From positions 529,808 to 593,807 of the forward strand of contig NZ_CP110383.1 of assembly GCF_026015965.1 (NCBI RefSeq): a stretch of 64,000 nucleotides of DNA, in the 5' to 3' direction. The DNA comes from Selenomonas sputigena. GTDB lineage: Bacteria; Bacillota; Negativicutes; Selenomonadales; Selenomonadaceae. Positions 24,803-32,939 of this stretch are shown here, in pieces. The notes under the pieces are model-generated. The model had not been told where the DNA came from. It worked only from the letters and a program-made list of their open reading frames with translations, and made no database searches. Position 1 is the stretch's first letter; every line of letters starts with the position of its first letter. The position numbers and the translations under genes are program-made.

Positions 24803-25864
24803 TTGAAAGCCGTATCCATCGAGGATCTGCATCCTGGAATGACCTTGGCGCGCACCATCGTCAACGACAACATGATCGTCGTGCTCTCGGAGAACACCGT
24901 TCTGACGAAGGCGCATATCACGCGTTTGGGATTCTTGAATATACCGGCCGTCTATGTCAAGGACGACTTCGAACTGACGACGACGCCTGTCGTCGGTGAG
25001 CCGTTGACGCGTAGCCATGCTTTCGTCGCTGCATACAAGGAAGTTGTCTCCGAAGCGCAGGACATCTTCAAATCTGTCGCCAAGGACAACGAGGTGCCCG
25101 TCGAGCGCACGACGGCGATGGTGCAGCGAGATCTTGCGCCCATGTCGAAGCAGAGCGGCGCCATTGACTATTTGTATGAACTCAACCATCTCGCGAGCGA
25201 CGTCTACAATCATTCGCTGCGCGTCTCCATCCTCGCAGGCGTCATCGCCAAGTGGATGCGCATTCCGCAGAAGAAGACGCATGACATCATCATGGCGGGC
25301 TTCATGCACGACATCGGCAAGACGAAGTTTACGGAGCGCCTTTTGGAAAAGAACATCCAGACGCTCAAGGGCGAAGACCTCGAAGCGTACCGCAATCATG
25401 CGCGCGACGGCTTCAATATCCTCAGTGCCAACAAGGACGTTTCCGAGGGCGTGCGTCTCGCCGCGCTGCAGCATCACGAGCGCATGGACGGATCGGGCTT
25501 CCCGTCGGGACTCACGGGCAAGGACATCCATGAGTATGCGCGCATCATTGCCGTCGCGGACATCTACGACAACATCACGACGGAGCGTGAAGGCTATGTG
25601 AAGCAGACGCCGTTCAGCGCCATCGCGCAGATTTCCGAGGACATGTTCAGCAAGCTCGATCCCGCTGTCTGCATGCCGTTCCTCAACAACATCAAGCATG
25701 TGTTCCTCGGCTCGACCGTCACCTTGAGCAACGGTCTCCAAGGCATCCTCGTCGGCTATCCCGAAGACTTTGCGGCGCATCCGCTCATTCGCATCACGCA
25801 GGATCAGGTCGTCGATTTGAACGAGCATAAGAATATCAAGATCATCGAATACAATCCGAAATAA
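24803..25864 (+). CDS. HD-GYP domain cyclic-di-GMP phosphodiesterase
   Basis: A 353-residue cytoplasmic protein. The N-terminal 100 residues resemble the DUF3391-like region often found before HD-GYP domains (DLHPGMTLARTIVNDNMIV). The HD-GYP domain starts near residue 130: HSLRVSILAG, GFMHDIGKTKF, NHARDGFNIL and HHERMDGSGFPSGL. The GYP position reads GFPSG rather than GYP, a variation seen in other members. Expected role is breakdown of c-di-GMP in a motile cell. TTG 24803 follows AAAGGAGGAG. It has no fused receiver domain, so the input signal is unknown. Confidence 0.88.
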   Translation: MKAVSIEDLHPGMTLARTIVNDNMIVVLSENTVLTKAHITRLGFLNIPAVYVKDDFELTTTPVVGEPLTRSHAFVAAYKEVVSEAQDIFKSVAKDNEVPVERTTAMVQRDLAPMSKQSGAIDYLYELNHLASDVYNHSLRVSILAGVIAKWMRIPQKKTHDIIMAGFMHDIGKTKFTERLLEKNIQTLKGEDLEAYRNHARDGFNILSANKDVSEGVRLAALQHHERMDGSGFPSGLTGKDIHEYARIIAVADIYDNITTEREGYVKQTPFSAIAQISEDMFSKLDPAVCMPFLNNIKHVFLGSTVTLSNGLQGILVGYPEDFAAHPLIRITQDQVVDLNEHKNIKIIEYNPK

Positions 25865-25885
25865 GAAAAATAAAAAGAATATGAA

Positions 25886-25975
25886 TCCACTGGGGGAGCA
25901 TTTGCTGAGAGACTCGCGCATGACGGAGTCGACCCTTGGAACCTGTTGGGGTAATACCTGCGTAGGGAAGTGGTG
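25886..25975 (+). ncRNA. TPP riboswitch (THI element)
   Basis: The conserved thi-box sequences are all present: GGGGGAGC, CTGAGAGA, GACCCTTGGAACCTG, and TAATACCTGCGTAGGGAA, closed by the CCACT/AGTGG P1 stem. It binds thiamine pyrophosphate and switches off thiC. Confidence 0.95.
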
Positions 25976-25994
25976 GTTTTCTAGGAATCTTGAG

Positions 25995-26027
25995 GGAGCT
26001 GCCGCACTTTGCGGGCAGCTCCTTTTT
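25995..26027 (+). terminator. Expression-platform terminator of the TPP riboswitch
   Basis: GGAGCTGCC and GGCAGCTCC form a 9-bp stem followed by TTTTT, 20 bases after the aptamer and 66 bases before thiC. This supports transcriptional control. Confidence 0.85.
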
Positions 26028-26092
26028 GCTGTTGCTCTGCTGTGGATTCGCCGAGAGAAAATAGTTTTGTGCAATTTGCAAGGAGGAATATT

Positions 26093-27400
26093 ATGGCAAC
26101 GCAGATGCAGCATGCAAGAGAGGGAAAGATCACCGACGCCATGCGGCAGGTGGCAGAGGCGGAGCAGCTGACGGCGGAGATGATTCGCGAGCGTGTGGCA
26201 AGGGGAGCGGTCGCCATCTGTGCCAACGTCAATCACACGGGGCTGAAGCCGGCGGGCGTTGGCGAGGGACTGCGCACGAAGGTCAATGCGAACATCGGCA
26301 CATCGAGCACGTTCCCTGACATTGAGCCGGAATTGGAAAAGCTCGATGAAGCCGTGCGCTCGGGAGCGGATGCCGTCATGGATCTCTCGACGGGCGACAA
26401 TATCGACGAGTCGAGGCGGCGCATCATTGCACATTCGCCCGTCATGGTCGGCACGGTGCCGCTCTACGAGGCGACGGTCACGGCGATCAAGCGGCACGGC
26501 GCCGTGGTCGAGATGACGGCGGATGACATCTTGCAGACGATCGAGCGGCAGGCGAAGGATGGAGCGGACTTCATGACGCTGCATTGCGGTCTGACGCTTG
26601 AGGCTGTACGAAATTTGCGTGAAGAGGGGCGTGTCATGGACGTCGTGAGCCGCGGCGGCTCTTTCATCACGGGCTGGATGCTCTACAATGAGAAGGAAAA
26701 TCCTCTCTACACGCATTTCGATGATATTCTAGACATCTGTGAAACGTACGATTCGACAATCAGTCTGGGCGATGGCCTGCGTCCCGGCTGTCTTGCTGAT
26801 GCGACGGATCGTGCGCAGATCACGGAACTCGTGAACCTCGGCGCACTCGTTGACCGCGCGTGGAAGCGCGGCGTACAGGTCATGGTGGAAGGGCCGGGGC
26901 ACATGCCGTTTGATCAGATCGCAGCGAACATGAAGCTCGAAAAGAGGTTGTGCCACAATGCGCCGTTTTACGTCCTTGGTCCCTTGGTGACGGACGTCGC
27001 GCCGGGCTATGACCACATTACGGCGGCAATCGGCGGTACGCTCGCCGCCGTGAGCGGCGCGGACTTCCTCTGCTATGTGACTCCCGCCGAGCATCTTTGC
27101 CTGCCGACGTCGGAGGATGTACACGACGGCGTGATCGCAAGCCGCATTGCCGCACATGCAGCGGATATCGTCAAGGGTGTACCGGGTGCAGCGGAGTGGG
27201 ATCGGAAGATGGCGGAGGCGCGAAAGGCGCTCGACTGGGAGGCACAGCTCGCACTCGCCATCGATCCGGCGCGCGCGCGGGCACGTCGCGAGGCGAGAAA
27301 TGACGCGGGTGAAGGCGCCTGTTCCATGTGCGGTGACTACTGCGCGGTGGAGATCATCCAGAAGTATTTCGACAAGCCTGCCGGAGGCTGCTGCGACTGA
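26093..27400 (+). CDS. thiC: Phosphomethylpyrimidine synthase ThiC
   Basis: A 435-residue radical SAM enzyme converting aminoimidazole ribotide to HMP phosphate for thiamine. It is the short form without the N-terminal domain found in proteobacteria. Hallmarks: NVNHTGLKPAGVG, MDLSTGDNIDESRR, MVEGPGHMPFDQIAAN and a C-terminal cluster CSMCGDYC (Cys-x2-Cys-x3-Cys as read). ATG 26093 follows AAGGAGGAATATT; longer readings run back into the riboswitch terminator. Controlled by the TPP riboswitch. No other thi genes are in the window. Confidence 0.95.
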   Translation: MATQMQHAREGKITDAMRQVAEAEQLTAEMIRERVARGAVAICANVNHTGLKPAGVGEGLRTKVNANIGTSSTFPDIEPELEKLDEAVRSGADAVMDLSTGDNIDESRRRIIAHSPVMVGTVPLYEATVTAIKRHGAVVEMTADDILQTIERQAKDGADFMTLHCGLTLEAVRNLREEGRVMDVVSRGGSFITGWMLYNEKENPLYTHFDDILDICETYDSTISLGDGLRPGCLADATDRAQITELVNLGALVDRAWKRGVQVMVEGPGHMPFDQIAANMKLEKRLCHNAPFYVLGPLVTDVAPGYDHITAAIGGTLAAVSGADFLCYVTPAEHLCLPTSEDVHDGVIASRIAAHAADIVKGVPGAAEWDRKMAEARKALDWEAQLALAIDPARARARREARNDAGEGACSMCGDYCAVEIIQKYFDKPAGGCCD

Positions 27401-27412
27401 GAATAAGAAAAG

Positions 27413-27445
27413 AGCCTGCCGTATTTTGCGGCAGGCTGTTGTTTT
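27413..27445 (+). terminator. Terminator after thiC
   Basis: AGCCTGCCG and CGGCAGGCT form a 9-bp stem with a 7-base loop, followed by GTTGTTTT. Confidence 0.8.
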
Positions 27446-27508
27446 CTGAAGAAATGTCTTATAATGGAGGAAGTGAACAAATGAACAAGGTTAAGGGAGC
27501 GGATTGGG

Positions 27509-27775
27509 ATGCCGGAAATTAGTCGCTTTATGGGCATGGTTATTAAAATGTTGTTTCTTGACAATGACCAACATCATAAACCTCACGTTCATGTGATTTA
27601 TGGCGATTTCAAGGCGTCGGTCGGAATCGACGGTGAAATGCTTGCAGGTTCATTGCCTGCAAAGCAGTTGAAGATTCTTACGGCATGGCTGTGTATTCAT
27701 GAAGACGAATTGTATGCTGCGTGGAACAAAGCTGTTCGCGGCTTACATTTTGACAAGATCGAACCTTTGCGATAG
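27509..27775 (+). CDS. DUF4160 domain protein
   Basis: An 88-residue protein with the DUF4160 core: IKMLFLDNDQHHKPHVHV, then the short YGDFKASVGIDGEMLAG strand pair and a C-terminal helix KILTAWLCIHEDELYAAW. The HxPHVHV histidine cluster suggests metal binding, but function is not known. A TATAAT lies at 27460-27465, and GGGAG precedes the ATG. It is followed after 12 bases by a DUF2442 gene; this two-gene pair recurs in many bacteria and has been suggested to act as a toxin-antitoxin-like unit, which is not shown here. Confidence 0.8.
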   Translation: MPEISRFMGMVIKMLFLDNDQHHKPHVHVIYGDFKASVGIDGEMLAGSLPAKQLKILTAWLCIHEDELYAAWNKAVRGLHFDKIEPLR

Positions 27776-27787
27776 GAGGGGTGCCTT

Positions 27788-28087
27788 GTGTATATTATCA
27801 ATGGAATTGTTTATGCTGGAGAAATGAAGGAAGGAATCTATGTCAGGGATTTCCGAATACTGCAGAATCTTTATATGCTCGTGACGTTTTCCACTGGGGA
27901 GGTACGCGTTTTCGATGCGGCTGAACTTTTGCAATACCCTGTCTATGCCCCTTTGGCTGATAATGCAGTGTTTCGGAGCGCGAAAGTGGAAGACGGTATC
28001 CTTGTTTGGCAGAATGGTGAGATCGATATAGCGCCGGAGGCTCTTTATGAAAGGAGTTATCCGTATAGCTCCTCTCAAGTTATCTAG
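27788..28087 (+). CDS. DUF2442 domain protein
   Basis: A 99-residue small protein. The central part, VRDFRILQNLYMLVTFSTGEVRVFD followed by LLQYPVYAPLADNAVFRSAKV and WQNGEIDIAPEALY, is the DUF2442 fold in simplified form (quoted here in separate motifs). GTG 27788 is supported by AGGAGGGG eight bases upstream. It is the second gene of the DUF4160/DUF2442 pair and ends five bases before the convergent AI-2E-type transporter stop, with no terminator between. Confidence 0.78.
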   Translation: MYIINGIVYAGEMKEGIYVRDFRILQNLYMLVTFSTGEVRVFDAAELLQYPVYAPLADNAVFRSAKVEDGILVWQNGEIDIAPEALYERSYPYSSSQVI

Positions 28088-28092
28088 AAGTC

Positions 28093-29121
28093 TCATATAT
28101 CTCCCTCACGCTGCTTTCCCAATTCCTGCTGATCGCGATAGATGTCGGCGATTACGAGCTTTACGATGACGATGAAGGGGACGGCGAGGAACATGCCGGC
28201 GGGTCCGAGGATCTCACCGCCGAAGATGACGCCTAGGATGATGGCGACCGGGTGGAGATTTAGGGATTTGCCAATGAGAAGAGGGTAGACAAAATTGTGG
28301 TTGATCTGCGTGAGCACGATGTAAAATAGGACGGTCTGCAGCACGAGGGCGCTCGACTCGGTAGCGGTCAAGAAGACGCCGAACGCCGAGGCGGCAGTCG
28401 GGCCGAGTACGGGGATGAACTCGCCCGCCCCAGAGAGGAACGCGAAGACAGAGGCGTAGGGAAGGCCGGCGAACTCGAAGTAGAGGAAGACGACCGTGCC
28501 CGTGATGGCACACATGACAATCTGGCTGAAGATATAGACGCGCAATGCGCGAAGGATGTCATTAAAGAGGTTCAGTACGCGTCTTCTTGAGGCTTGCGGG
28601 AAGAGTCCTGCAAGCCAGATTTTTATGCTCTTGCCGTCCTTAAGAAGATAGAAGGTCACGAAGATGATGATGACGAACGCCATGAACTTGCCGAAGATTT
28701 CTAAGAGGAAGGACAGAGAGGATTTCAGCAGATCCGTGCTCAGACTGCGCAGGTTGGCGAGAGCGTCGCTGAGTTCGCTGCGCAGGAACTCGGAATCTGG
28801 CACGAAAGGAATGTTCTGCAGGCTCAGGGTGATGGTTGGCAAGTCGGTGACAAAGTTGCGGAAGGTAGGAACGAAGGAGAGCGAGAGCAGGACGATCATT
28901 CCTGTGAGAAGTGCGATGAAGGCAATGACGACAAGGCCGGCCGCAAGTGTGCGCGGCACCCTCTTGCGCTGCAGAAAATCGACGGGCGGCTGCAGGAGGA
29001 GCTGCAGGAGGAGCGAGAGGAAAATGATGAATGCGAGATCGGGGAAGAACCAGAAGGCAGAGAGCAGGAGCGTAAAGGTGATGCCCAGGATGATGGATGT
29101 GCGGTAGTTTGCCAGATGCAT
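28093..29121 (-). CDS. AI-2E family (UPF0118/PerM) transporter
   Basis: A 342-residue inner-membrane protein with about seven to eight helices: two near the N-terminus (SIILGITFTLLLSAFWFFP and FIIFLSLLLQLLLQPPVDFL), a soluble loop, then a C-terminal bundle with GAGEFIPVLGPTAAS and LNLHPVAIILGVIFGGEI. The family includes TqsA and PerM; substrates range from AI-2 to unknown. ATG 29121 follows AAAAGGAGGCTTCCCC and replaces a longer reading from 29316 that has no ribosome site. It stands alone, divergent from rny. Confidence 0.85.
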   Translation of the reverse strand: MHLANYRTSIILGITFTLLLSAFWFFPDLAFIIFLSLLLQLLLQPPVDFLQRKRVPRTLAAGLVVIAFIALLTGMIVLLSLSFVPTFRNFVTDLPTITLSLQNIPFVPDSEFLRSELSDALANLRSLSTDLLKSSLSFLLEIFGKFMAFVIIIFVTFYLLKDGKSIKIWLAGLFPQASRRRVLNLFNDILRALRVYIFSQIVMCAITGTVVFLYFEFAGLPYASVFAFLSGAGEFIPVLGPTAASAFGVFLTATESSALVLQTVLFYIVLTQINHNFVYPLLIGKSLNLHPVAIILGVIFGGEILGPAGMFLAVPFIVIVKLVIADIYRDQQELGKQREGDI

Positions 29122-29375
29122 GGGGAAGCCTCCTTTTCTATTTATATATTTATAGAGAATGGGAAAATTTCCTGCACGAAGAGATGGGACGGGGAATTTT
29201 TTATCGTCGCTCCCTAGGGCTTTAGGGGGGCCTTGGAGGATAATTCTTGACAGGACATGGGAAACAGCATACAATAGGAAAGTATAGTTTTTAGCCACAT
29301 ACGAAAAACATATCATAGAAGGAAGAGTCGAAGAAGAGTCTTGGCGAATCCTGAACGACTTAGGAGGTGTTAGTT

Positions 29376-30911
29376 ATCATTGAGATAGTTTTGGCGGTCA
29401 TTCTCTCGTTGATCGCCGGCGTGGGCGGCGGTTATCTGCTGCGCAAGAGAGCTGCGGAGGCGCAGATCGGCTCTGCCGAAGATGAGGCGAGGCGGATCGT
29501 TGCCGAGGCGGAGGCCAAGGGCGAGTCCAAGAAGAAAGAGGCTTTGCTTGAGGCGAAGGAGGATATTCATCGGCTCCGCCAGGAGCTTGATCGCGATACA
29601 AAGGATCGGCGCAGTGAGCTGCAGCGGCAGGAACGCCGCATCGTGCAGAAGGAAGAGAATCTCGACCGCAAGCTCGATTCCTTGGAGAAGAAGGAAGAAG
29701 TCCTCTTGAGCAAGGAAGCGAAGATCGACCGCACGCGCGCGTCCATCAATGAGCTTCGCGACAAGCAGAAGGAAGAGCTGGAGCGCATTTCGAGCCTGAC
29801 GGCGGAGGAAGCGCGCACGATGCTCCTGACGGAGGCGGAAGAAGAGCTCAAGCACGAGAAGGCTCTGATGATCAAGGATTACGAGCAGCAGGCGAAGGAT
29901 GAGGCGGACAAGCGTGCGCGCGACATCGTTTCACTTGCCATCCAGCGCTGTGCTGCCGATCAGGTGGCGGAGACGACGGTTTCCGTGGTCTCGCTGCCGA
30001 ACGATGAGATGAAAGGTCGCATCATCGGACGCGAGGGGCGCAACATCCGCACGCTTGAGACGCTGACAGGAATCGACTTTATCATCGACGATACGCCCGA
30101 GGCTGTCATCCTTTCGGGTTTCGACCCGGTGCGCCGCGAAGTGGCTCGCATCGCACTGGAGAAGCTCGTGACGGATGGGCGCATCCATCCGGCGCGCATC
30201 GAGGAGATGGTCGAGAAGGCAAAGCGTGAGGTTGACCAACGCATCAAGGAAGCGGGCGAGCAGGCGACATTTGAAACGGGCGTACACGGGCTTCATCCCG
30301 AGCTTGTGAAGCTCCTCGGACGTCTGCGCTATCGCACGAGCTACGGACAGAACGTGCTCAACCACTCGATCGAGGTCGCTCATCTCGCTGGCGTCATGGC
30401 ATCGGAGATCGGCGCTGATGTGATGCTCGCAAAGCGCAGCGGCCTGCTGCACGATGTGGGCAAGGCGGTTGATCACGAGGTCGAGGGATCGCATGTGACG
30501 ATCGGCGCCGATCTTGCGAAGAAGTACCGCGAGCACAAGGACGTGATCAACGCCATTAGTGCGCATCACGGCGATGTGGAGCCGACGACGGTCGAAGCCG
30601 TGCTTGTCGCGGCGGCGGACGCCGTGTCGGCGGCAAGGCCGGGCGCGCGCCGCGAGAGTCTGGAAGCGTATCTGAAGCGCCTGACACGTCTCGAAGAGAT
30701 CGCCGAGTCGTTCGATGGCGTCGACAGTTGCTTCGCCATCCAGGCGGGGCGCGAAGTGCGCGTTATGGTCAAGCCCGAGAAGGTCGACGATACGGCATCG
30801 GTAGCGCTCGCGCACGACATCGTGAAGAAGATCGAGTCGGAGCTTGAATATCCGGGTCAGATCAAGGCGACGATCATTCGCGAAACGCGCGTTGTTGATT
30901 ACGCCAAATAG
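29376..30911 (+). CDS. rny: Ribonuclease Y
   Basis: About 511 residues. An N-terminal membrane helix ([21 protein letters not shown], quoted in part) is followed by a long coiled coil (residues 25-190), a KH domain ([18 protein letters not shown]) and an HD domain ([24 protein letters not shown]). RNase Y starts mRNA decay at the membrane in Firmicutes. The start is unusual: AGGAGGTG (29362-29369) is perfect, but the only standard codon in range, GTG 29367, lies inside it. ATC 29376 or ATT 29379 are correctly spaced and give the usual short N-terminus. The coordinate given is the ATC choice. Confidence 0.93.
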   Translation: MIEIVLAVILSLIAGVGGGYLLRKRAAEAQIGSAEDEARRIVAEAEAKGESKKKEALLEAKEDIHRLRQELDRDTKDRRSELQRQERRIVQKEENLDRKLDSLEKKEEVLLSKEAKIDRTRASINELRDKQKEELERISSLTAEEARTMLLTEAEEELKHEKALMIKDYEQQAKDEADKRARDIVSLAIQRCAADQVAETTVSVVSLPNDEMKGRIIGREGRNIRTLETLTGIDFIIDDTPEAVILSGFDPVRREVARIALEKLVTDGRIHPARIEEMVEKAKREVDQRIKEAGEQATFETGVHGLHPELVKLLGRLRYRTSYGQNVLNHSIEVAHLAGVMASEIGADVMLAKRSGLLHDVGKAVDHEVEGSHVTIGADLAKKYREHKDVINAISAHHGDVEPTTVEAVLVAAADAVSAARPGARRESLEAYLKRLTRLEEIAESFDGVDSCFAIQAGREVRVMVKPEKVDDTASVALAHDIVKKIESELEYPGQIKATIIRETRVVDYAK

Positions 30912-30920
30912 TTGTATAAT
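30892..30920 (+). promoter_or_regulatory. Promoter between rny and the following gene
   Basis: TTGTTG and TATAAT with 17 bases between; the -35 lies inside the end of rny. The hairpin at 30922 starts directly after the -10, so the predicted start point near 30927 falls in its left arm. Confidence 0.45.
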
Positions 30921-30921
30921 A

Positions 30922-30960
30922 GGGGTGTTGGGAGGATGCTTCTCAGCACCCTTGGTTTTT
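30922..30960 (+). terminator. Terminator after rny
   Basis: GGGTGTTG and CAGCACCC form an 8-bp stem (one G-T pair) with a 13-base loop, followed by TTGGTTTTT. Strength is moderate. Confidence 0.55.
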
Positions 30961-31025
30961 AGAAAGAGCGGCGCAAGGCGTACCGCGAGTATTCTGGCTG
31001 TGATTAGGGAAACGAGGTGTTTGCT

Positions 31026-31547
31026 TTGGGCAGATTCATGACAAGTGCGAAGAAGCCGAACAAGGATGGGATCAATCTGTTGGTGTCCATTCTCGTCTGT
31101 TATCCGGAGATCGGCATGGTGAGCTATGAACCGGAAAAGGAGGCTCTGTACTTCTCCTTCACCCTGACGAAGGTTCCTCCTCGGCAGGAATTCGAGGAGA
31201 CGGCGGCGTTTCTTGAGGAAAGTATTCTCACATACCACGACCTTGAAGGGTTGATTCCGGGGGAGATTGATTTTTCTCTCGAAGGACAGGGGAATACGGC
31301 GTTCTTTCGTGTCCTGCGCGATGTCCGCACGCTTTCCCGCGGCGAGATCGCCCTTCTGGCAGACCTCATGTACGAACGCTTCGGCGACGCACTCGTTTCC
31401 GATGAGACGCGCGACGGCTACGAGGAGGACAATTTTCTGCGTGAGGAGGCGATCGACCACATCATCGGCAGCCTCAAGGGCAGCCGCATGTCTGATCGCA
31501 TGATCGGCATCCGTGAGGAAGGCCGCGTCATGGTGTTCAATAAGTAA
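31026..31547 (+). CDS. Conserved-looking hypothetical protein between rny and ymdB
   Basis: A 173-residue soluble acidic protein without signal peptide or membrane helix. No family is recognised. The fold appears mixed: beta strands around IGMVSYEPEKEALYFSFTL and GEIDFSLEGQ, and helices around RQEFEETAAFLEES and REEAIDHIIGSLKG. TTG 31026 follows GAGGTG at eight bases; ATG 31038 is the alternative. It lies in the conserved Firmicute neighbourhood of rny, ymdB and spoVS, so a role in RNA turnover or cell differentiation is possible but unproven. Confidence 0.6.
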   Translation: MGRFMTSAKKPNKDGINLLVSILVCYPEIGMVSYEPEKEALYFSFTLTKVPPRQEFEETAAFLEESILTYHDLEGLIPGEIDFSLEGQGNTAFFRVLRDVRTLSRGEIALLADLMYERFGDALVSDETRDGYEEDNFLREEAIDHIIGSLKGSRMSDRMIGIREEGRVMVFNK

Positions 31548-31571
31548 GCCGTCCGGCAAAAAGAAAATATG

Positions 31572-31608
31572 ACGCAAGCGGCAGGAGTGCCGCTTGTCGT
31601 TTGTTGAA
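31572..31608 (+). terminator. Terminator-like hairpin
   Basis: GCAAGCGGCA and TGCCGCTTGT form a 10-bp stem with a GGAG loop, followed by CGTTTGTT. The T-run is broken, so efficiency is uncertain. Confidence 0.5.
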
Positions 31609-31686
31609 GGCGCGTGAGTACGAGAACGTGTCCACAAGATTCGTGCCCGTGGGGAAGACCTCGGGCGCACGAGAGGTGGTTATGTT

Positions 31687-32463
31687 TTGAGAGTCATGCT
31701 GGTTGGAGATGTTTGCGGCAGAGCGGGCAGGGAGGCGTTCAGTCGCTTCACACCGGGAATCCGCAAGGAAAAGGCGGTGGACATCGTCATCGTCAACGGG
31801 GAAAATTCTGCGGGGGGCAAGGGGTTTACGCGCAAGTCGCTCGATGCGCTCTACCATGGGGGCGCCGACGTCGTGACGTCGGGCAATCATGTCTGGGACA
31901 AGAAGGACGTTTTGGAGTTCATCGACGACGAGCCTTTTCTCATCCGACCCGCCAATTACCCAGACGGAGCGCCGGGGAAAGGCTATTGCATCTATCCTCA
32001 TCGCGCGAAGAACATCGCCGTCATCAATATGTCCGGCCGCGTCTTCATGCCCGATATGGATTGTCCGTTTCAAAAGATCGAGAGAATCCTGCGCGAGATT
32101 CGTGACGAGGCGGACGTCATCTTTCTCGATTTCCATGCGGAGGCGACTTCGGAGAAGGCTGCGATGGGCTGGTATCTCGACGGACGCGTCAATGCCGTCG
32201 TCGGCACACATACGCATGTGCAGACGGCGGACGAGCGCCTTCTGCCGGGCGGTACCGCCTATATCACGGATCTCGGCATGACGGGGCCGTGGGACTCGGT
32301 GCTCGGCGTGCGCGTCGACCGCGTGCTGGAGAAGTTTACGACGTGCCGCCCCGTGCGCTTTGAGGTGGCGGAAGGCCCTGTCGTCTACAGTGCCGTGATC
32401 GTCGAGGTGGACGATGCGACGAATCGGACGCTCTCCATCGAGCGCATCATGAAGAAGGGCTAG
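31687..32463 (+). CDS. YmdB-type metallophosphoesterase (TIGR00282 family)
   Basis: A 258-residue calcineurin-like phosphoesterase. Metal-ligand motifs: LVGDVCGRAGR (Asp 8), NGENSAGG (Glu and Asn), TSGNHVWDKKD (Asn, His), LDFHAEATSEK and VGTHTHVQTADE. The B. subtilis member YmdB hydrolyses 2',3'-cyclic nucleotides and controls switching between motile and biofilm states, partly through RNase Y targets. TTG 31687 follows GAGAGGTGG. Position downstream of rny and upstream of spoVS agrees with the conserved Firmicute cluster. Confidence 0.9.
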   Translation: MRVMLVGDVCGRAGREAFSRFTPGIRKEKAVDIVIVNGENSAGGKGFTRKSLDALYHGGADVVTSGNHVWDKKDVLEFIDDEPFLIRPANYPDGAPGKGYCIYPHRAKNIAVINMSGRVFMPDMDCPFQKIERILREIRDEADVIFLDFHAEATSEKAAMGWYLDGRVNAVVGTHTHVQTADERLLPGGTAYITDLGMTGPWDSVLGVRVDRVLEKFTTCRPVRFEVAEGPVVYSAVIVEVDDATNRTLSIERIMKKG

Positions 32464-32518
32464 AAGAGCGCGGATAAAATGAAAATGGACGGCTGAATTT
32501 ATCCGTGCTTCCTTGGCA

Positions 32519-32545
32519 GCAGGATTTTTCTTTTTTGTATAGAAT
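32519..32545 (+). promoter_or_regulatory. Candidate sigma-H promoter of spoVS
   Basis: GCAGGATTT, 11 bases, then ATAGAAT fits the B. subtilis sigma-H consensus (RnAGGAWWW, 11-12 bases, RnnGAAT) at every specified position. In B. subtilis spoVS is a sigma-H gene, so context agrees. The leader would be about 90 bases. Confidence 0.55.
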
Positions 32546-32641
32546 ACATGGAGAGATAAGGTGTACGGTTCTTCTGATAATGAATGAAAAATCTGAATCG
32601 GCAGAAAGACGCTGCAGGGATTTTTGGGAGGGAAGGCGATC

Positions 32642-32902
32642 ATGGAAGTCTTGAAGGTTTCAGCGAGGTCGAATCCGAACGCTGTCGCGGGGGCTTTGGC
32701 CGGAGTCATTCGGGAATCAGGCGCGGCCGAGATGCAGGCGGTCGGCGCAGGCGCCCTGAATCAGGCCGTCAAGGCAATCGCCATTGCGCGCGGCTTTGTC
32801 GCGCCGCACGGCATCGATCTTGTCTGCGTTCCTGCTTTCGCCGATATCGAGATCGACGGCGAGGAGCGCACGGCGATCAAACTCATCGTAGAGCCGCGTT
32901 GA
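32642..32902 (+). CDS. spoVS: Stage V sporulation protein S (SpoVS)
   Basis: An 86-residue Alba-like protein: MEVLKVSARSNPNAVAGAL, then GAGALNQAVKAIAIARG and the C-terminal beta pair DIEIDGEERTAIKLIVEP. The length and near-canonical sequence leave little doubt. In sporulating species it is needed for full spore maturation; it is also kept in non-sporulating relatives, where its job is unknown. ATG 32642 follows TTGGGAGGG. The PHP gene starts 37 bases downstream. Confidence 0.95.
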   Translation: MEVLKVSARSNPNAVAGALAGVIRESGAAEMQAVGAGALNQAVKAIAIARGFVAPHGIDLVCVPAFADIEIDGEERTAIKLIVEPR

Positions 32903-32939
32903 GGGCTTTGCATGGGTTCAGCAAGGGAGTGAGGTTCCA

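Noticed and set aside
32642-32902. spoVS as proof that the organism forms spores
   Set aside because: SpoVS is kept in non-sporulating Negativicutes; no other sporulation-specific gene is in the window.
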